Notes: generated from the letters alone by a model not told the origin. Counted from the stretch's first letter, positions 1 through 10,450 are shown. The stretch is DNA of 64,000 nt from Lepidostoma basale (GCA_022606425.2 JAHDVF020000471.1:111123-175122), one strand, 5' to 3'. Translations and numbers: made by a program.

Positions 1-290
1 ACCTATCATTGGTTGGGTTAAGTGATCACTTTATTAAATTTACAAAAAAAATGTATAAAGCGTTATTAGATGATAATGAATCCTACCATATATACAAGTT
101 CCAAAAATTTGTCAGACGTGGTGGTCATAAGAAAAAACGCGGAATGGGGAATGTTGTTAAACATAAAGCGATCGCACAACCCAACCAATGACAGGTCATA
201 AATCTTGTAAGCGCCTCGGCCACCACATTCTGTTCCCAGAAAACAATTCATATCTTCGTCTCTATTGAGATACAATTAATCCTTATATAA
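1..290. repeat. FB foldback element, partial and rearranged
   Basis: Positions 1-45 read in one direction and about 100-290 in the other, both matching the FB family also seen at 21850-22215, 28935-29220, 36735-37025 and 58305-59240. Recognisable blocks are a GCGATCGC-containing segment near 170, a GTCTCTATTGAG block near 262-273 and a 'GGTGGTC' block near 120. No protein is encoded; open frames here are chance. The window edge cuts the left side. Confidence 0.7.
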
Positions 291-740
<450 letters not shown>

Positions 741-854
741 TGAGTACACGTCTCTCTTTCATTCCTAAAATATTTAATACAATCATTCCTTAATATGTCG
801 ATGAAGACACGGAGGATGACAGTAGGCAAAATACTAAATACTATGATCACGTGA

Positions 855-1075
855 AAAACCAGAATAAATCAAATTAAATCCAATCAAATCAGTTTATTCA
901 ATCAATAGACATTACAAAATTATTTTTTAAGGCATCCATTGAGAACAGGTAAAATAATATATTGTGTATAGTACTCGTAAACTACCAGAAACGCATGAGA
1001 GATGGTTCTACATTAGGAATACAGGATACTCTCCAAAATTAAGAGTGTTTGCCTCCTGAATAAGAGAGATATGGG
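855..1075 (-). mobile_element. L-zeta LINE, 3' untranslated end
   Basis: Read on the - strand, it matches the 3' ends at 7175-7350 and 41195-41555: an 'ACCATCTCTCATGCGTTTCTGG' type block (974-1005 region, read in reverse) followed by a tail of ATTTG-like pentamers (about 862-890 on +). It is the non-coding end of a 5'-truncated non-LTR retrotransposon. Confidence 0.65.
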
Positions 1076-1149
1076 AAAAATTGTCATTATTTAAAATTTC
1101 ATGGTAGAAGTTCATCGTAAAAAATTAAAATTAAAAATATATATAAAAT

Positions 1150-1625
1150 ATGGTGATTTTTTATGTATGGAAGTCAAGCATGGAACTGGCAAAAGAAGGA
1201 TGAAAGTAGAATACATGCAATAGAAATGAGATCTCTCAGACGAATGTGTAGATACTCTGTGTATAAAAGAGTGACGAATGAAAATATAAGAAGTGAATGC
1301 AGTGCAAATGATGGTATTATGAACAAAATAATGAAAGGATCATTAAGATGGTTTGGACACACGGAAAGAATGAATGAATGGTAAAAAATATGTGTTAACG
1401 ATGTAAATGGAACTGGAAATAGAGGAAGACCGAGGAAAACGTGGAACGATCAAATATTGAATGTCGGCCACGTGAGGAGTCAGAGAAATCGACGCGCGTG
1501 CATGACACGATCTATGAATATTGAGGAAGCGAGAGAAATATGTCTGGAAAGTAAAGTATGGCAGTCCATTATTTCTACCTACCCCTTCGGGGAGATGGCG
1601 TGATGGTTAGTTAGTTAGTTAGTTA
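1150..1625 (+). mobile_element. L-alpha LINE fragment (reverse transcriptase C-terminus)
   Basis: Truncated non-LTR retrotransposon end. The frame from 1163 gives MYGSQAWNWQKKDESR and LRRMC, then WFGHTERMNEW before a stop at 1381; later frames resume the family text (RRACMTR near 1495, CMN..EE near 1515). It ends with the family terminus and a GTTA microsatellite at about 1603-1625. Frameshifts and stops make it a dead copy. Confidence 0.85.
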
Positions 1626-1734
1626 TTAAAGATCTTTTTAAAATGCATATTTTGTTAAAATCATTTATAAACATTAGTGAATGTTTGTGTCTTCGTCCGG
1701 TTTCGGCAGCTCGCTCCCACCTTCTAATAATAAT

Positions 1735-1805
1735 AATTATATGCTAACTTTTAAAGTGCCGTTTTTGTGATGTAATCACCTCAAGGGCGCGGTACCCATA
1801 TCAAA
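1735..1805. repeat. unclassified dispersed repeat, copy 1
   Basis: A block containing TAAAGTGCC and CACCTCAAGGGCGC recurs at 2965-3035 with substitutions. The neighbouring 1690-1725 resembles the K hammerhead-like block also seen near 21720 and 36440. Not otherwise recognised. Confidence 0.4.
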
Positions 1806-2039
1806 TTTTGCTAAGCATATGAAATGAAAACGGTGGGAGGTTGAAGTTTAACGATTCTACATAATCCAATAGTGGATAAGTCCAATAGGTTCGAACCGTA
1901 TTACGAGTATGTCTTATAAATAAATATATTTGTTGTCAAACTCTTCAGAGAGGGAATGTTAATTTGAAACCTATATGTAGGTATCTCATAAAACCAGAAA
2001 AAAATATTTTACCGTAAAACAATATAGTATTGCAATTAC

Positions 2040-2240
2040 ATATGCATAAACATGGAAAACATGGCATGACCCAATGAATCAAATTTTAAAGGTTGGTCAT
2101 GTCAGAAGCCGGAAGAATCGACGTGCGTGTATGACTCGCTGTATGAATGTGGAGGAAGCTAGAGAGGTATATCTGGATAGAGTAGTGTGACGGTCCATTC
2201 TCTCTGCCTACCCCTGCGGGGAAACGGCGCGATGGTTTGT
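2040..2240 (+). mobile_element. L-alpha LINE, last ~180 bp
   Basis: Begins around a CATGGCATGA block and encodes, with changes, RRACMTRCMNVEEAREV; ends with the conserved terminus CCTGCGGGGAAACGGCG and a degenerate GTT-rich tail. Severely 5' truncated. Confidence 0.8.
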
Positions 2241-2694
2241 TGTTGTTGTTTGTTGACATATTCTAAATACACATCATCTAAAGATGTTTTATTAAAACAG
2301 CAATGCACTCTGCCAATATTCTTAAGATAATAAGAAAAGAAAGATAGGTATGTACCTCATCTGTCGCTGCATCTCCCTTTAGGATGCTGCATTGTAAGGG
2401 TAACGAGATATGGGTACAGCAGCGACGTCCCGTTGACGCGAGGGACCCTTTTCAACGAAGACTCGATTCACTTTTCCGACTGACTGCACTTAAGAGAATA
2501 TGATTTTAAAGAATACGTCATTATGTAACAGTTTGATTGAAATAATTATGGTATTATAAATTTCCTGCCTTTGTCATCGTTTCTTTTTTAAATCTAACCA
2601 ACAAAATGAGTACTTGTTTATTTATGCACATTTAAATAAATACATTTTTTAATAAAAAATTAAGATAACAAGAGAAAGTGAAAAATACATAAAT

Positions 2695-2870
2695 AAGGAA
2701 TACTGAATACTGACATTGTGAGATGGAGCAGAACGAGGAGACGATTCTGGCGATATCATGTAAATCGTATGGGGTACTTGAAGACCAACGTTCGCCTGCC
2801 AGACCACCCAAATGATTGAGAGATCGTTGGTCTTCCGCACAGCAAAAGGAGGCAATTCCCGGGATTACAG
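2695..2870 (+). mobile_element. L-beta LINE fragment, degenerate
   Basis: The stretch GAGATGGAGCAGAACGAGG, followed by CATGTAAATCG, parallels the RW(S/G)RxRRRFWRDHIERM text of the L-beta copy at 43870. It is decayed and frameshifted. Confidence 0.5.
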
Positions 2871-2964
2871 ATTACTCGATCTTATTGAAGAAAAAAACGA
2901 AATGATTAAAAAGTTATCTGACAGTAAGATATTTGTATAAATATTTTATAATAATAATAAAATT

Positions 2965-3240
2965 AATAAATTGGATCATTTATAGAGCGCCATTTTTATG
3001 AATTAATCATCTCAAGGGCGCTGTAGCTCCATTTTATGAACTATTTAAAGACAAACATTTTAGTTAAATAAACATTTTTGTTTAGCACAAATATTTTGTT
3101 AAAAATAAACAATTAGTTTCAAATAAACATTTAGTTCAAATTGAACATTTTGTTAAAAATAAACATATTTGCTAAAAATATATATTAGGTTAAAAGTGAA
3201 CGTTTAGTTAAAATAAACATTTTGTTAAAAACAAACATTT
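2965..3240. repeat. dispersed repeat copy 2 plus A-rich tandem repeat
   Basis: 2965-3035 matches 1735-1805. From 3050 to 3240 a roughly 19-20 bp A/T unit (AAATAAACATTTTGTTAAA-like) repeats about nine times with much variation. One more unit reappears beyond the hammerhead element, near 3630-3660. Confidence 0.6.
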
Positions 3241-3243
3241 TCT

Positions 3244-3272
3244 ACATTCGCCATACTTTGTGTTGTGATTGC
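3244..3272 (+). repeat. shared terminal motif of hammerhead elements
   Basis: Contains TTCGCCATACTTTGTGTTGT, seen also near 7405, 8675, 17853 and 63002, and inverted near 8190-8217 and 22559-22584. It marks the outer end of HH-A and HH-F elements. Confidence 0.65.
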
Positions 3273-3477
3273 TTTATTTCTCGTTTAGCAAAAAGCAATT
3301 AAAAATATAGAAAATATTATTGATATTCAAATAAATTTAACGTCAAGTCCAATCTTTGATTTATTTCCTTTGTTGTAAGTAATTACCTGAACCCGAATAT
3401 GAATTTTAAATTATTATATTAAATTTTAAATTGAATCATAATATTTGTTATAACAAAAGCATAAACGTTCCAAAATA

Positions 3478-3652
3478 AATCTTTATAACATCTGTCAGAT
3501 CATGTAAACAATTTGTTATTATCTCTAATATGTATATTTATAATATGTATCACTGAAGAAGGACTGGTTGTCTATGTAATTTCATTTCTTAATTTAAGTG
3601 TTGTATCAACAAAGTGTATAAAAAAGAGAAACAAACATTTTGTTAAAAATAA
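3478..3652 (+). repeat. HH-A element with ribozyme core deleted
   Basis: The order of blocks is that of the HH-A family: an ATAACATCTGTCA block, TATGTATCA, CTGAAGA at 3553-3559, the stem II sequence GGACTGGTTGTC, then directly TATGTAATTT and GTGTTGTAT. The segment carrying GAAAC and the cleavage triplet is missing, so this copy cannot be a ribozyme. Confidence 0.7.
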
Positions 3653-4247
3653 AAAAAATTGATAAAAAATAAAACATTTTAGTATGGGGGCTGCACCTGA
3701 CCATATGAATTTGACACACAAAGCGAATATAGCTCACAAAATCCAAACCTGAAAAGTCAAAATGTTTTTATATAATATTTTAAATTTATATTGAATATTT
3801 TCGTTACCTTCATCATTATTCTTGTGCATTCTAGTCAGCTTTTTGTTCTGTGTCTGATCGTTTACACGTCAGTCGATATGATAAACAACTGGCGCGATTG
3901 ATAGTTCCTCCACAAAAACATGGTAATACTTATTTAACAACGATACGTTGAAGATACACAACATCTTTTCCCCGCTATTTTTTTTAGTTCGGTGCCACTA
4001 CACAGATGCGCATCGTATTAGTCCGACTGTGAGGCGAGATTTTAAATTTAAAAGGCGACACGCGAATAGGGAGTCGCGAACCTAGTAGGTAATAATAAAT
4101 TCACTTCTTGCGAAATAGCAACATTGTATTATAATTATAGCGTTTAAAAGCAGTGTTGTTCACACATAACCTTCGTGTTATATTTTCAGACAGTTTTTTA
4201 GTGTGTTTTTTAATCTTCTACAATTTGCATATCTTTGCTTTTAAAAA

Positions 4248-4343
4248 ATGGCAAGAGTTACTATATTGAAAGACGAACGGCTCGATGAAATCAAGTCATA
4301 CGAGGAATACATGGACGCCATGTTTCTGATTTCAAGGTTATAG
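4248..4343 (+). pseudogene. short coding fragment, possibly CFAP299-like N-terminus
   Basis: A 31-codon frame from ATG at 4248 reads MARVTILKDERLDEIKSYEE then YMDAMFLISRL and stops. The KDERLDxxxxYEEYxD pattern reminds me of the N-terminus of the cilia- and flagella-associated protein 299 family, but it is too short to be sure. The upstream 3840-4247 is unique and GC-richer than its neighbours. It could be a retrocopied or transposed first exon, or chance. Confidence 0.3.
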
Positions 4344-4839
4344 TACTGCTTTTCATTTAACACATCTTGAATTAAGTTTTTCACAATATAATGGTGAGTG
4401 AAATGTTTTTATTATTAATAAACAGTTTAAAAGGGCGTTCGCATTACTATTAAATTTGCCCTGTAGTCGAATAAATACGGTGCTATGTTAAATTATTTTT
4501 TTTCTTCGTGTTTTAATATGACATTTTACCTGAAACAAATGGAGGAAAATTGTTAAAACAATTTATAAGATATGTGCATCATCATCATAATTGTGTATGT
4601 AATTTATTTAAAACGTTTTAATCTTTGAGAAACTAACTTTTTATTGCTTACGAAGTACTTTATTTGTTGTGCAACATTCCTATAACATTACGCAACAAAT
4701 TAAGTACAATTGACCCATTCATTCATATTATTTATTTAATGGTTTAAATTAATTTAAAAATGTTAAACGTCAAACTAAAACAAAAATAAAACATCATTCT
4801 GTTTTAATAAAGCAGTGTTTGATTCGTGAAGTTTCAGAA

Positions 4840-5095
4840 TTAATTTTGAACGAGAATTGCGAACACTATTTTATCTATTTTATTTATTAAATATTTTCAC
4901 AAAATAAAATATTATAGGTACATTAAATGTTTCGGAAGTGACCCCCTCCATCCATAGGTATAAAAATAACCAAATACTATTATACATAATTAAATATAAC
5001 TAAATATAACCAAATTAACAATGGAATCACACGGTGTTAACGTCTTAATCTTCAATAAAGTAATATCAATTAATATTCAAGAATCATAGAGTTTT
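4840..5095 (-). repeat. HH-I element, degenerate copy
   Basis: Read on the - strand, the blocks at 4928-4965 match the HH-I ribozyme area (GAAACAT after a CC-ending stem), with the core CTGAAGA decayed to CTATGGA. The flank GGAATCACACGGTGTTAACG near 5024 matches the family edge at 6100 and 61905. Confidence 0.55.
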
Positions 5096-5560
5096 AGATG
5101 GAAATGAAATAAGTAACTGGCAAGGAAGTATTATAGAAAAAGTTGAGTAGAAATGAGATCTCTTAGTCTAATGTGTGCTTAATCTGTATATGATATAGTG
5201 TCATGCAAATACTCGTATATGAAGTAAATGCAGTGCGAATGAATGTGTTATGAATAAAATAGCATCGTTAAGATAGATCGGACACATCGAAAGAATGAAT
5301 GAATAAAAAAATGTGAATAAAGTATATCCTAACGATTAGAATAAAACTAGAATTAGAGGAAGACTGATAAAAACATGGCATGATCAAATCAATCAACTGT
5401 TAAATTTAGGCCAAATGAGGAAGCCGACGTGCGAGTATGACACGATATATAAATGTTCAGAAAGTGAGAAAAGTTTGCAAGATAAGAACAATGTGACGGT
5501 CTATTATTTTTGCCTACTCCTTCGGAAAGACGGTGTGATGGTTAATTAGTTTGTTAGTTT
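5096..5560 (+). mobile_element. L-alpha LINE fragment, degenerate
   Basis: Family landmarks are recognisable in order: AACTGGCAAGGAAG near 5115, GAAATGAGATCTCTTAG near 5150, GGACACATCGAAAGAATGA near 5280, ACATGGCATGATCAAAT near 5372 and the terminal CTCCTTCGGAAAGACGG at 5518, with a GTTA-like tail. Many frameshifts and stops. Confidence 0.75.
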
Positions 5561-5711
5561 AAGATATGTTTCGTCCATGCGACCAGCTCTTAATACTTCA
5601 GCGTAATGTTTAGTTGTTTATGAAACTCCGGTTGAAGCAAAACAAAACGAAAATATTTTAAACTGTTAAATTAAATAACTTTGTTTTTGTATCACAATTG
5701 GATTTTATTTT

Positions 5712-5760
5712 ACGCGACAGCTGTCTCATCAACCTATGTTGACATCATCGGGTATTACAA
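5712..5760 (-). ncRNA. hammerhead-like motif HH-B, mutated
   Basis: Sense strand is -. The core reads CCGATGA instead of CTGATGA and GAGAC instead of GAAAC; stem II (GTCAAC/GTTGAT) is kept. Predicted inactive partner of the motif at 5769-5842. Confidence 0.5.
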
Positions 5761-5768
5761 TAATATTA

Positions 5769-5842
5769 TTGTAACACCTGATGATGTCAACATAGGTTGA
5801 TGAAACAGCTGTCGCGTAAAATAAAACAAAATTGTGTTACAA
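5769..5842 (+). ncRNA. type I hammerhead ribozyme candidate HH-B
   Basis: CTGATGA (5778-5784), one extra T, stem II GTCAAC (5786-5791) with GTTGAT (5796-5801) closing a 4-base loop ATAG, GAAAC (5802-5806), self-complementary ACAGCTGT as stem III, and GTC as the cleavage triplet (5811-5813). Stem I is weak next to the core, but TTGTAACAC (5769-5777) is perfectly complementary to GTGTTACAA (5834-5842). All invariant core bases are present. Stem III is so short that cleavage would be expected from a dimer, as known for Penelope-type hammerheads. Confidence 0.65.
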
Positions 5843-5959
5843 AAAAACAAAGTTATTTAATTTAACAGTTTAAAATGTTATTATAGTGTTTCGGCCAAAA
5901 CAATGGACTATTGAACATATTTTAATTTTTTGACAAAGTTGTGTTTTGGTACGAATTTC

Positions 5960-6120
5960 CAAAGAGAATTTTAAACTTTATTTATTAAATATTTTTATAA
6001 AATAAAAATATTATACACTATATGTTTCGGATTGAACTCCTACATCCTCAGATATAAATAAAATAATTCTAACATCAGTAATTATAACTAAATTAACAAT
6101 GGAATTCCACAGTGTTAACG
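5960..6120 (-). repeat. HH-I element, partial copy
   Basis: On the - strand: CTGAGGA (core, near 6050), an extra T, a poorly paired stem II and GAAACAT (near 6025). The edge TTCCACAGTGTTAACGCC at 6104-6121 matches the family edge near 61905 and 33220. The triplet is ATA, so activity is doubtful. Confidence 0.55.
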
Positions 6121-6144
6121 CCTAAATCTTCTAAAGAATTTTTG

Positions 6145-6760
6145 GAACCATATAGTTTTTGTGTAAATGGAGTGGGGGGGATATTGAGAAGGTTTGGGGC
6201 AGGGAACAAAGTGAATGGTGCACTTAAAGTTGCCATCGCAAACAAAAACCTATCCAAAAAGCTAGAATGGCAGTGCACAATGGTGTTCTTCTACCGACCC
6301 TTATGTATGGAAGCGAAGCATGGAACTGGCAAAAGAAGGATGAAAGTAGAATAAATGCAGTAGAAATGAGATCTCTTAGACGAATGTGTGGATACTCTGT
6401 GAATGATAGAGTGTCGAATGAAAATATAAGAAGCGAATGCGGTGCGAATGATGGTGTCATGAACAAAATAATGAAAGGATCATTAAGATGGTTTGGATAT
6501 ATGGAAAGAATGAATGAAGAAAGAATGGTAAAAAAATAAGAGGAAACCAAGAAAAACGTGGCACGATCAAATAAATCAAATATTGAATGTCGGCCATGTG
6601 AGGATGGACGTCAGAGAAATCGACGCGCGTGCATGACACGATGTATGAATGTTGAGGAAGTGAGAGGAATGTGTCAGGAAAGAAAAGTGTGGCAGTTTCT
6701 TGTGTGTGTTTCTGCCTACCCCTTCGGGGAGACGGCGTGATGGTTAGTTAGAGTTTATCG
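6145..6760 (+). mobile_element. L-alpha LINE fragment
   Basis: Open stretches give GAGNKVNGALKVAIANKNLS (from about 6200), then MYGSEAWNWQKKDESRINAV and WFGYMERMNEERMVKK (6267-6539), then RRACMTRCMNVEEVRGMCQE (to 6740). It is the thumb/C-terminal part of a retrotransposon reverse transcriptase, 5' truncated, with at least two frameshifts and a short deletion near 6535. It ends with the GTTAGTTAG tail at 6741. Confidence 0.85.
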
Positions 6761-6824
6761 AAAGTTTTTGTTGTGTTTAAAACCGTCATTGTATTGAATA
6801 TGTGTGTTGTATTAATTGAATATC

Positions 6825-7075
6825 TAGATTATTCTGGGCGGGCTACAGCCGGGCGACATTTCTCTATGGCGGCAAGTCCGTGAAAACGGGTCTAGCCAAG
6901 CGATACCGATCACTTGAAAAGGTATCGGGTTTCGGTACTTGTCTATTCCATCACGGGCCCGGCCGGCGATACATGTCCGCGGTGCTCCGCGCGCCTCGCC
7001 TGTGGTGGGCTCATTCAAAAGCGAAAGCAATTGACCAACAAATTGGATAACTTGAATAACATAATAAATCAACAA
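6825..7075. other. GC-rich unclassified segment
   Basis: Locally GC-rich (ACGGGCCCGGCCGGCGA near 6952) between two retroelement fragments. An 86-codon frame runs through it but has no recognisable domain. It could be part of an unrecognised transposon or a regulatory island. Confidence 0.3.
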
Positions 7076-7109
7076 GTTTTCTGGCTTATATATTTTTATT
7101 TGAATAAAT

Positions 7110-7172
7110 ATAACTGCACTCAGTATTACAACACTTTATTTCACTGTATCACAGACATGTTTCGGTTATATT
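7110..7172 (-). repeat. HH-J fragment (half hammerhead)
   Basis: On the - strand it carries CCGAAACATGTCTGTGATAC (ending near 7149) followed by a stretch with GTGTTGTAATA, also found at 7880-7935 (-) and 8145-8220 (+). Only the GAAAC-GTC half is visible; no CTGANGA is found upstream. Confidence 0.45.
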
Positions 7173-7174
7173 AA

Positions 7175-7350
7175 TTCATGGTTCATATTAGTGAAAGTAC
7201 GTTCAGAAGGCAAATACTCTTAATTCTGGAGAGTATCCTGTCTTCCTAATGTTGAACCATCTCTTATGCGTTTCTGGTAGTATACTATACACAATATATT
7301 ATTTTACCTGTTCTTATGATGAAATAAACTGATTTGATTTGATTTGATAA
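7175..7350 (+). mobile_element. L-zeta LINE 3' end
   Basis: GAAAGTACGTTCAGAAGGCA at 7191 encodes the end of the L-zeta frame (STFRRQ); then the GAACCATCTCTTATGCGTTT untranslated block and a tail of TGATT pentamers at 7330-7348. 5' truncated. Confidence 0.75.
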
Positions 7351-7379
7351 CATAACCTTTATCACTGTACAATTTTTTA

Positions 7380-7600
7380 GCAATAAAATAAAAGAGTTTC
7401 TTCTATGTCCGCCATACTTTGTGTTGTAGATGTTTTATTTGTGCTTTTCTTTTTTTATATAAATTGTTTGTATAGACAACACTATTAAAATTACATATCA
7501 GAAATGTTTCGGACAACCAGTCCTTCTTCAGTGATACATATTGTAAAGATACATATTTAAAATATTATAAAATTGTTTACTTATACATACTTACTTACTT
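7380..7600 (-). repeat. HH-A element, minus-strand arm
   Basis: Starts with the shared terminal motif (7405-7430), then the family body, then a hammerhead on the - strand at 7490-7540: CTGAAGA (7525-7531), stem II GGAC/GTCC, GAAAC (7506-7510); but the triplet GTC is changed to TTC, which should block cleavage. The matching + arm lies at 7698-7880. Confidence 0.75.
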
Positions 7601-7697
7601 AGACAGCCATTGTCGTCCACTGCTGGACATAGGCCTCCCCCATACTTCTCCACGTATCCCTGTCTTGTGCCTTTTGCATCCAATCGCCAGTAATTAT
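7590..7697 (-). mobile_element. L-epsilon LINE end, in the loop of the HH-A pair
   Basis: GTCCACTGCTGGACATAGGC (7616-7635) and CACGTATCCCTGTCTTGTGC are the reverse of a common LINE end also present at 57675-57920. It separates the two inverted HH-A arms. Confidence 0.65.
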
Positions 7698-7880
7698 TCT
7701 AATGACAGATTGTCAAAATTGATCATATTTGTAAAAAAAATTGTAATATTTTTAAGATATATCTTTATAATATGTATCACTGAAGAAGAACTGGTTGTGC
7801 GAAACACGTCTGATATGTAATTTTAATAGTGCTGTATATACTAAGTATATACCTAATAATAAAAAGACCAATAAAATATA
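7698..7880 (+). repeat. HH-A element, plus-strand arm
   Basis: Carries the internal block ATTGATCATATTTGTAAA, then a hammerhead at 7771-7819: 9-bp stem I (TATGTATCA 7771-7779 with TGATATGTA 7811-7819), CTGAAGA (7780-7786), an extra A, stem II with one mismatch (GAAC/GTGC), GAAAC (7801-7805), ACGTC. All core bases are intact. Followed by the family 3' part. Confidence 0.75.
7771..7819 (+). ncRNA. type I hammerhead ribozyme candidate HH-A
   Basis: Core complete (CTGAAGA, GAAAC, GTC at 7808-7810) with a full 9-pair stem I including two G-U pairs. Stem II has an A-G mismatch, which probably weakens it. Confidence 0.55.
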
Positions 7881-8225
7881 TCTACACTTAGAATTACTTT
7901 CTTTCACTTATCACAGCCATGTTTCGGTTATAACATAAACATACATTTTTTTAACAATAGAATAAAACAGAGTTATCAATTATGTACTCAAAAGTGGTGG
8001 AATTAAGAATACATGTGGAGGGGGTATAATTAGGATTGATACGAGGGGAGAGGTAACGGGAACATTTCGAAAATGGGAATTAAATTTAAATTTAGTCGGT
8101 CGTTTATAGTATTTTCATTATTTGTCTGTCAAAACTGTCTGTTGAAATATGTCTGTGATAATAGAATAAAGTGTTGTAATTCAAATATTAATCCACAACA
8201 CAAAGTGTAGGCGAATATGCAAGAA
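7880..8225. repeat. HH-J fragments with shared terminal motif
   Basis: 7915-7935 carries CATGTTTCGGTTATA (half hammerhead, - strand); 8145-8165 carries GAAATATGTCTGTGATAA (+), followed by GTGTTGTAATTCAAATATTA and, at 8190-8217, the inverted shared terminal motif. The arrangement suggests a decayed inverted pair. The middle (7960-8130) shows nothing else. Confidence 0.45.
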
Positions 8226-8669
8226 ATATATAAAAAAAAATTATTACAATTTATTTTAACGCTTTCAAGAAGAAAATTCTCATGGCTTCAAAATATGATG
8301 CTTCTTTAAATTGTATCAATTTTTCTACTAGTATTAACTACGAGTATCTCCCCTTAACTGGAATTACGTCATCAGCCCATCTTTTTAAGATTGACCTGGG
8401 TGCCTATCTATTCATTCTCTGTCTGACTACATGAACTGTCCATATCCATTTTAATTTAGCAATATGGTAGTTATATCACATTGACAAACTTCGTCTGGCG
8501 TCTGATTTCAATATTTGGTAATCTGTCCCTCAGACTTATGGCAAACACTTGTAATTCACGTTAACAAAATATAAAATCTCTTGTATTAAAATACGTATTC
8601 TTTTACAAAGGAAATAATTGGCAACTGAATAAAGTGAATGAAACAATTTTTTAAAACGAACTTAAACTA

Positions 8670-8702
8670 TATATTCGCCATAACCTTGTGTTGTGCATTC
8701 AT
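8670..8702 (+). repeat. isolated shared terminal motif
   Basis: TATATTCGCCATAACCTTGT at 8670 matches the end motif of the HH-A/HH-F elements. No hammerhead is visible within the following 300 bases; it is probably a truncated copy. Confidence 0.45.
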
Positions 8703-9049
8703 TGAACAATGTTTGGTTTTGATTAATTTATTACTATTATTTTTAAGACTACTGTAATAGGTTTATTTGGGACTGACCTGACTCGGACTAACTCTTTGTA
8801 TCATGGGCTATCTATATCTATTGCCTAATAGCTGAGGAAACCATGGTAAACCTCAGGTGAAATATATTTGGTATATTATAGCGGATCATAAAGATCGGTT
8901 CAAAAAATATTTATTTAAAAAAAAATACGTGCTATGTAAATTTTGTATTGAGAGCACTTTTTACAATGATAAGGATAATTTTTTATTTCATATGAAGCAC
9001 TCACTTTGTGTTTAGACATTTATATTTAATTACTATCAGCTATCAGACA

Positions 9050-9410
9050 TGAATTCACCTTGAATGACTCGTCTTCTTTGTTGTAGACCTATGTGATCTG
9101 TTATCCAGAGTGTTGCTCCTCTTGTGAGGTAGACTCCCAGCTGTCCTTTCATCTTTTAGGAGATCTTCCACGAGGACGAGTCCCATGAGGCTGATTATGT
9201 AGTGCAATATAGGGGAGTCTGGTGGTGTCCATTCTTTGAACATGACCGTACCAGTCCCTTTTTCGCTCTCTGCTCCATCTTATAATATCCTAAACCTCAC
9301 ATATCTCTCTTATTCTGGTGTTCCTCAAGCTATCTCTCAGTGTCTTGCCTGCTATCGTCCTCAGTGTCTTCACCTTGGAAGTCCTCAAAACTTGTTAAGT
9401 TATGAAAAAA
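9050..9410 (-). mobile_element. L-beta LINE fragment
   Basis: On the - strand, broken frames read RWSRERKRDW(Y)GHVQRM, then PRGRPPKR and SWESTSQEE, then NKED, the L-beta C-terminal layout (compare 43870-44190). 5' truncated and frameshifted. Confidence 0.7.
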
Positions 9411-9524
9411 AATGTTTTTATATTACCGTAGTGAAGCTTGAGTATAAGCGAAACTATTTGTCGTAAATATAATTCTAAATTCGTAAATATAATTATGGTT
9501 TATATACAACGGGCTATTTTACAA

Positions 9525-10125
9525 ACAAACAAACCATCACACCGTTTCCCCAAAGGGGTAGGCAGAGAGAATGGACCGCCACACTACTCTATCCTGGCAA
9601 ACCTCTCTAGCTTCCTCCACATTCATACAACGAGTCATACACGCACGTCGATTCCTCCGACTTCTAACATGACCAACCTTTAAATTTGGATTAATTTGGT
9701 CATGCCATGTTTTCCTCGGTCTGCCTCGACTCCGTATCCCATTTACATCATTGACGTATACTTTCTTAACCATTCTCTCTCCATCCATGCGTTCCATATG
9801 TCCGAACCAACGCAGCGATCCTTTCATAATTTTGTTCATAATACCTTCTTCCGCTCTACATTCCTTTCTTATGCCAGCATTTGAGATTCTGTCGTATATC
9901 GTTCTACCACACATACGTCTTAAGGACCTCATCTCTACCACATTTATTCTGCTCTCATTATTCTTCTGCCAGTTCCATACTTCGCTTCCATACATTAGGG
10001 TTGGGACCAGAACTCCACTGTGAACGGCCGTTTTCGCTTTTATTGATAAATTCTTGTTTCCAATAACTATTTTGAAAGCTCCGTTCACTTTGTTACCCGC
10101 ACCAACCCTTCTTATATTTTTTAAA
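9525..10125 (-). mobile_element. L-alpha LINE, 183-codon open C-terminus
   Basis: Frame 10088-9537 is open for 183 residues: FKIVIGNKNLS, LMYGSEVWNWQKNNESR, RRMCGRTIYDR, SLRWFGHMERMDGERMVKKV, RSRGRPRKTWHDQINPNL, RRACMTRCMNVEEAREVCQD, SAYPFGETV. This is the end of a non-LTR retrotransposon polymerase frame, lacking the catalytic core and the endonuclease. It is one of the two best-preserved copies here, on the - strand, ending with the CCCCAAAGGGGTAGG terminus at 9549. Confidence 0.9.
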
Positions 10126-10204
10126 TAATTAAAATATTTTTCAAAAGTTCCATATACGAGTATATCGTAATATTTTCTATGAACTTATATTGTAAAGAAC
10201 CTTT

Positions 10205-10450
10205 CCGATAGGTGAGGTATCCCCAGGTAATCCGATACCCGGAGTTTAGCGTGGCATGCTGCGGTGAGGCTGGACCGACGCGACGGGCAAGTCTAGGACG
10301 ACAAGGCCTGGATAGTGCAGGCTGGATAGTGTTACACGAATATTTTCATGCAACATTGTCCTTTCGTATTAGTCTCCCCAGCGCGCCTGTCAGCGGCTAC
10401 GCTTATCAAAGACTTTGTACTTTCATGCTTGGGATCATACAAATATCATA
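10205..10450. other. GC-richer unclassified segment
   Basis: A 79-codon frame (10212-10451) crosses it without any known domain. The CAAGGCCTGGATAGTGCAGG block near 10300 has no second copy that I noticed. Candidate unique island in the intron, or a remnant of an unrecognised element. Confidence 0.3.

Larger units (their letters stand above)
5640..5925. repeat. HH-B foldback element
   Basis: Inverted arms meet at 5760: about 5656-5758 pairs with 5763-5880 (blocks such as ACGCGACAGCTGT and GTTGATG appear inverted). Each arm carries a hammerhead motif. After the right arm comes the family tail GTGTTTCGGCCAAAACAATG at about 5887. No protein. Confidence 0.85.

Noticed and set aside
1600..1625. 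Telomere-type repeat (TTAG runs at many places)
   Set aside because: Insect telomeres are TTAGG; these are GTTA/TTAG runs always at L-alpha 3' ends, hence retrotransposon tails.
9537..10088. 183-codon open frame as a host gene
   Set aside because: It is the C-terminus of the L-alpha retrotransposon polymerase, repeated over 20 times in the window.
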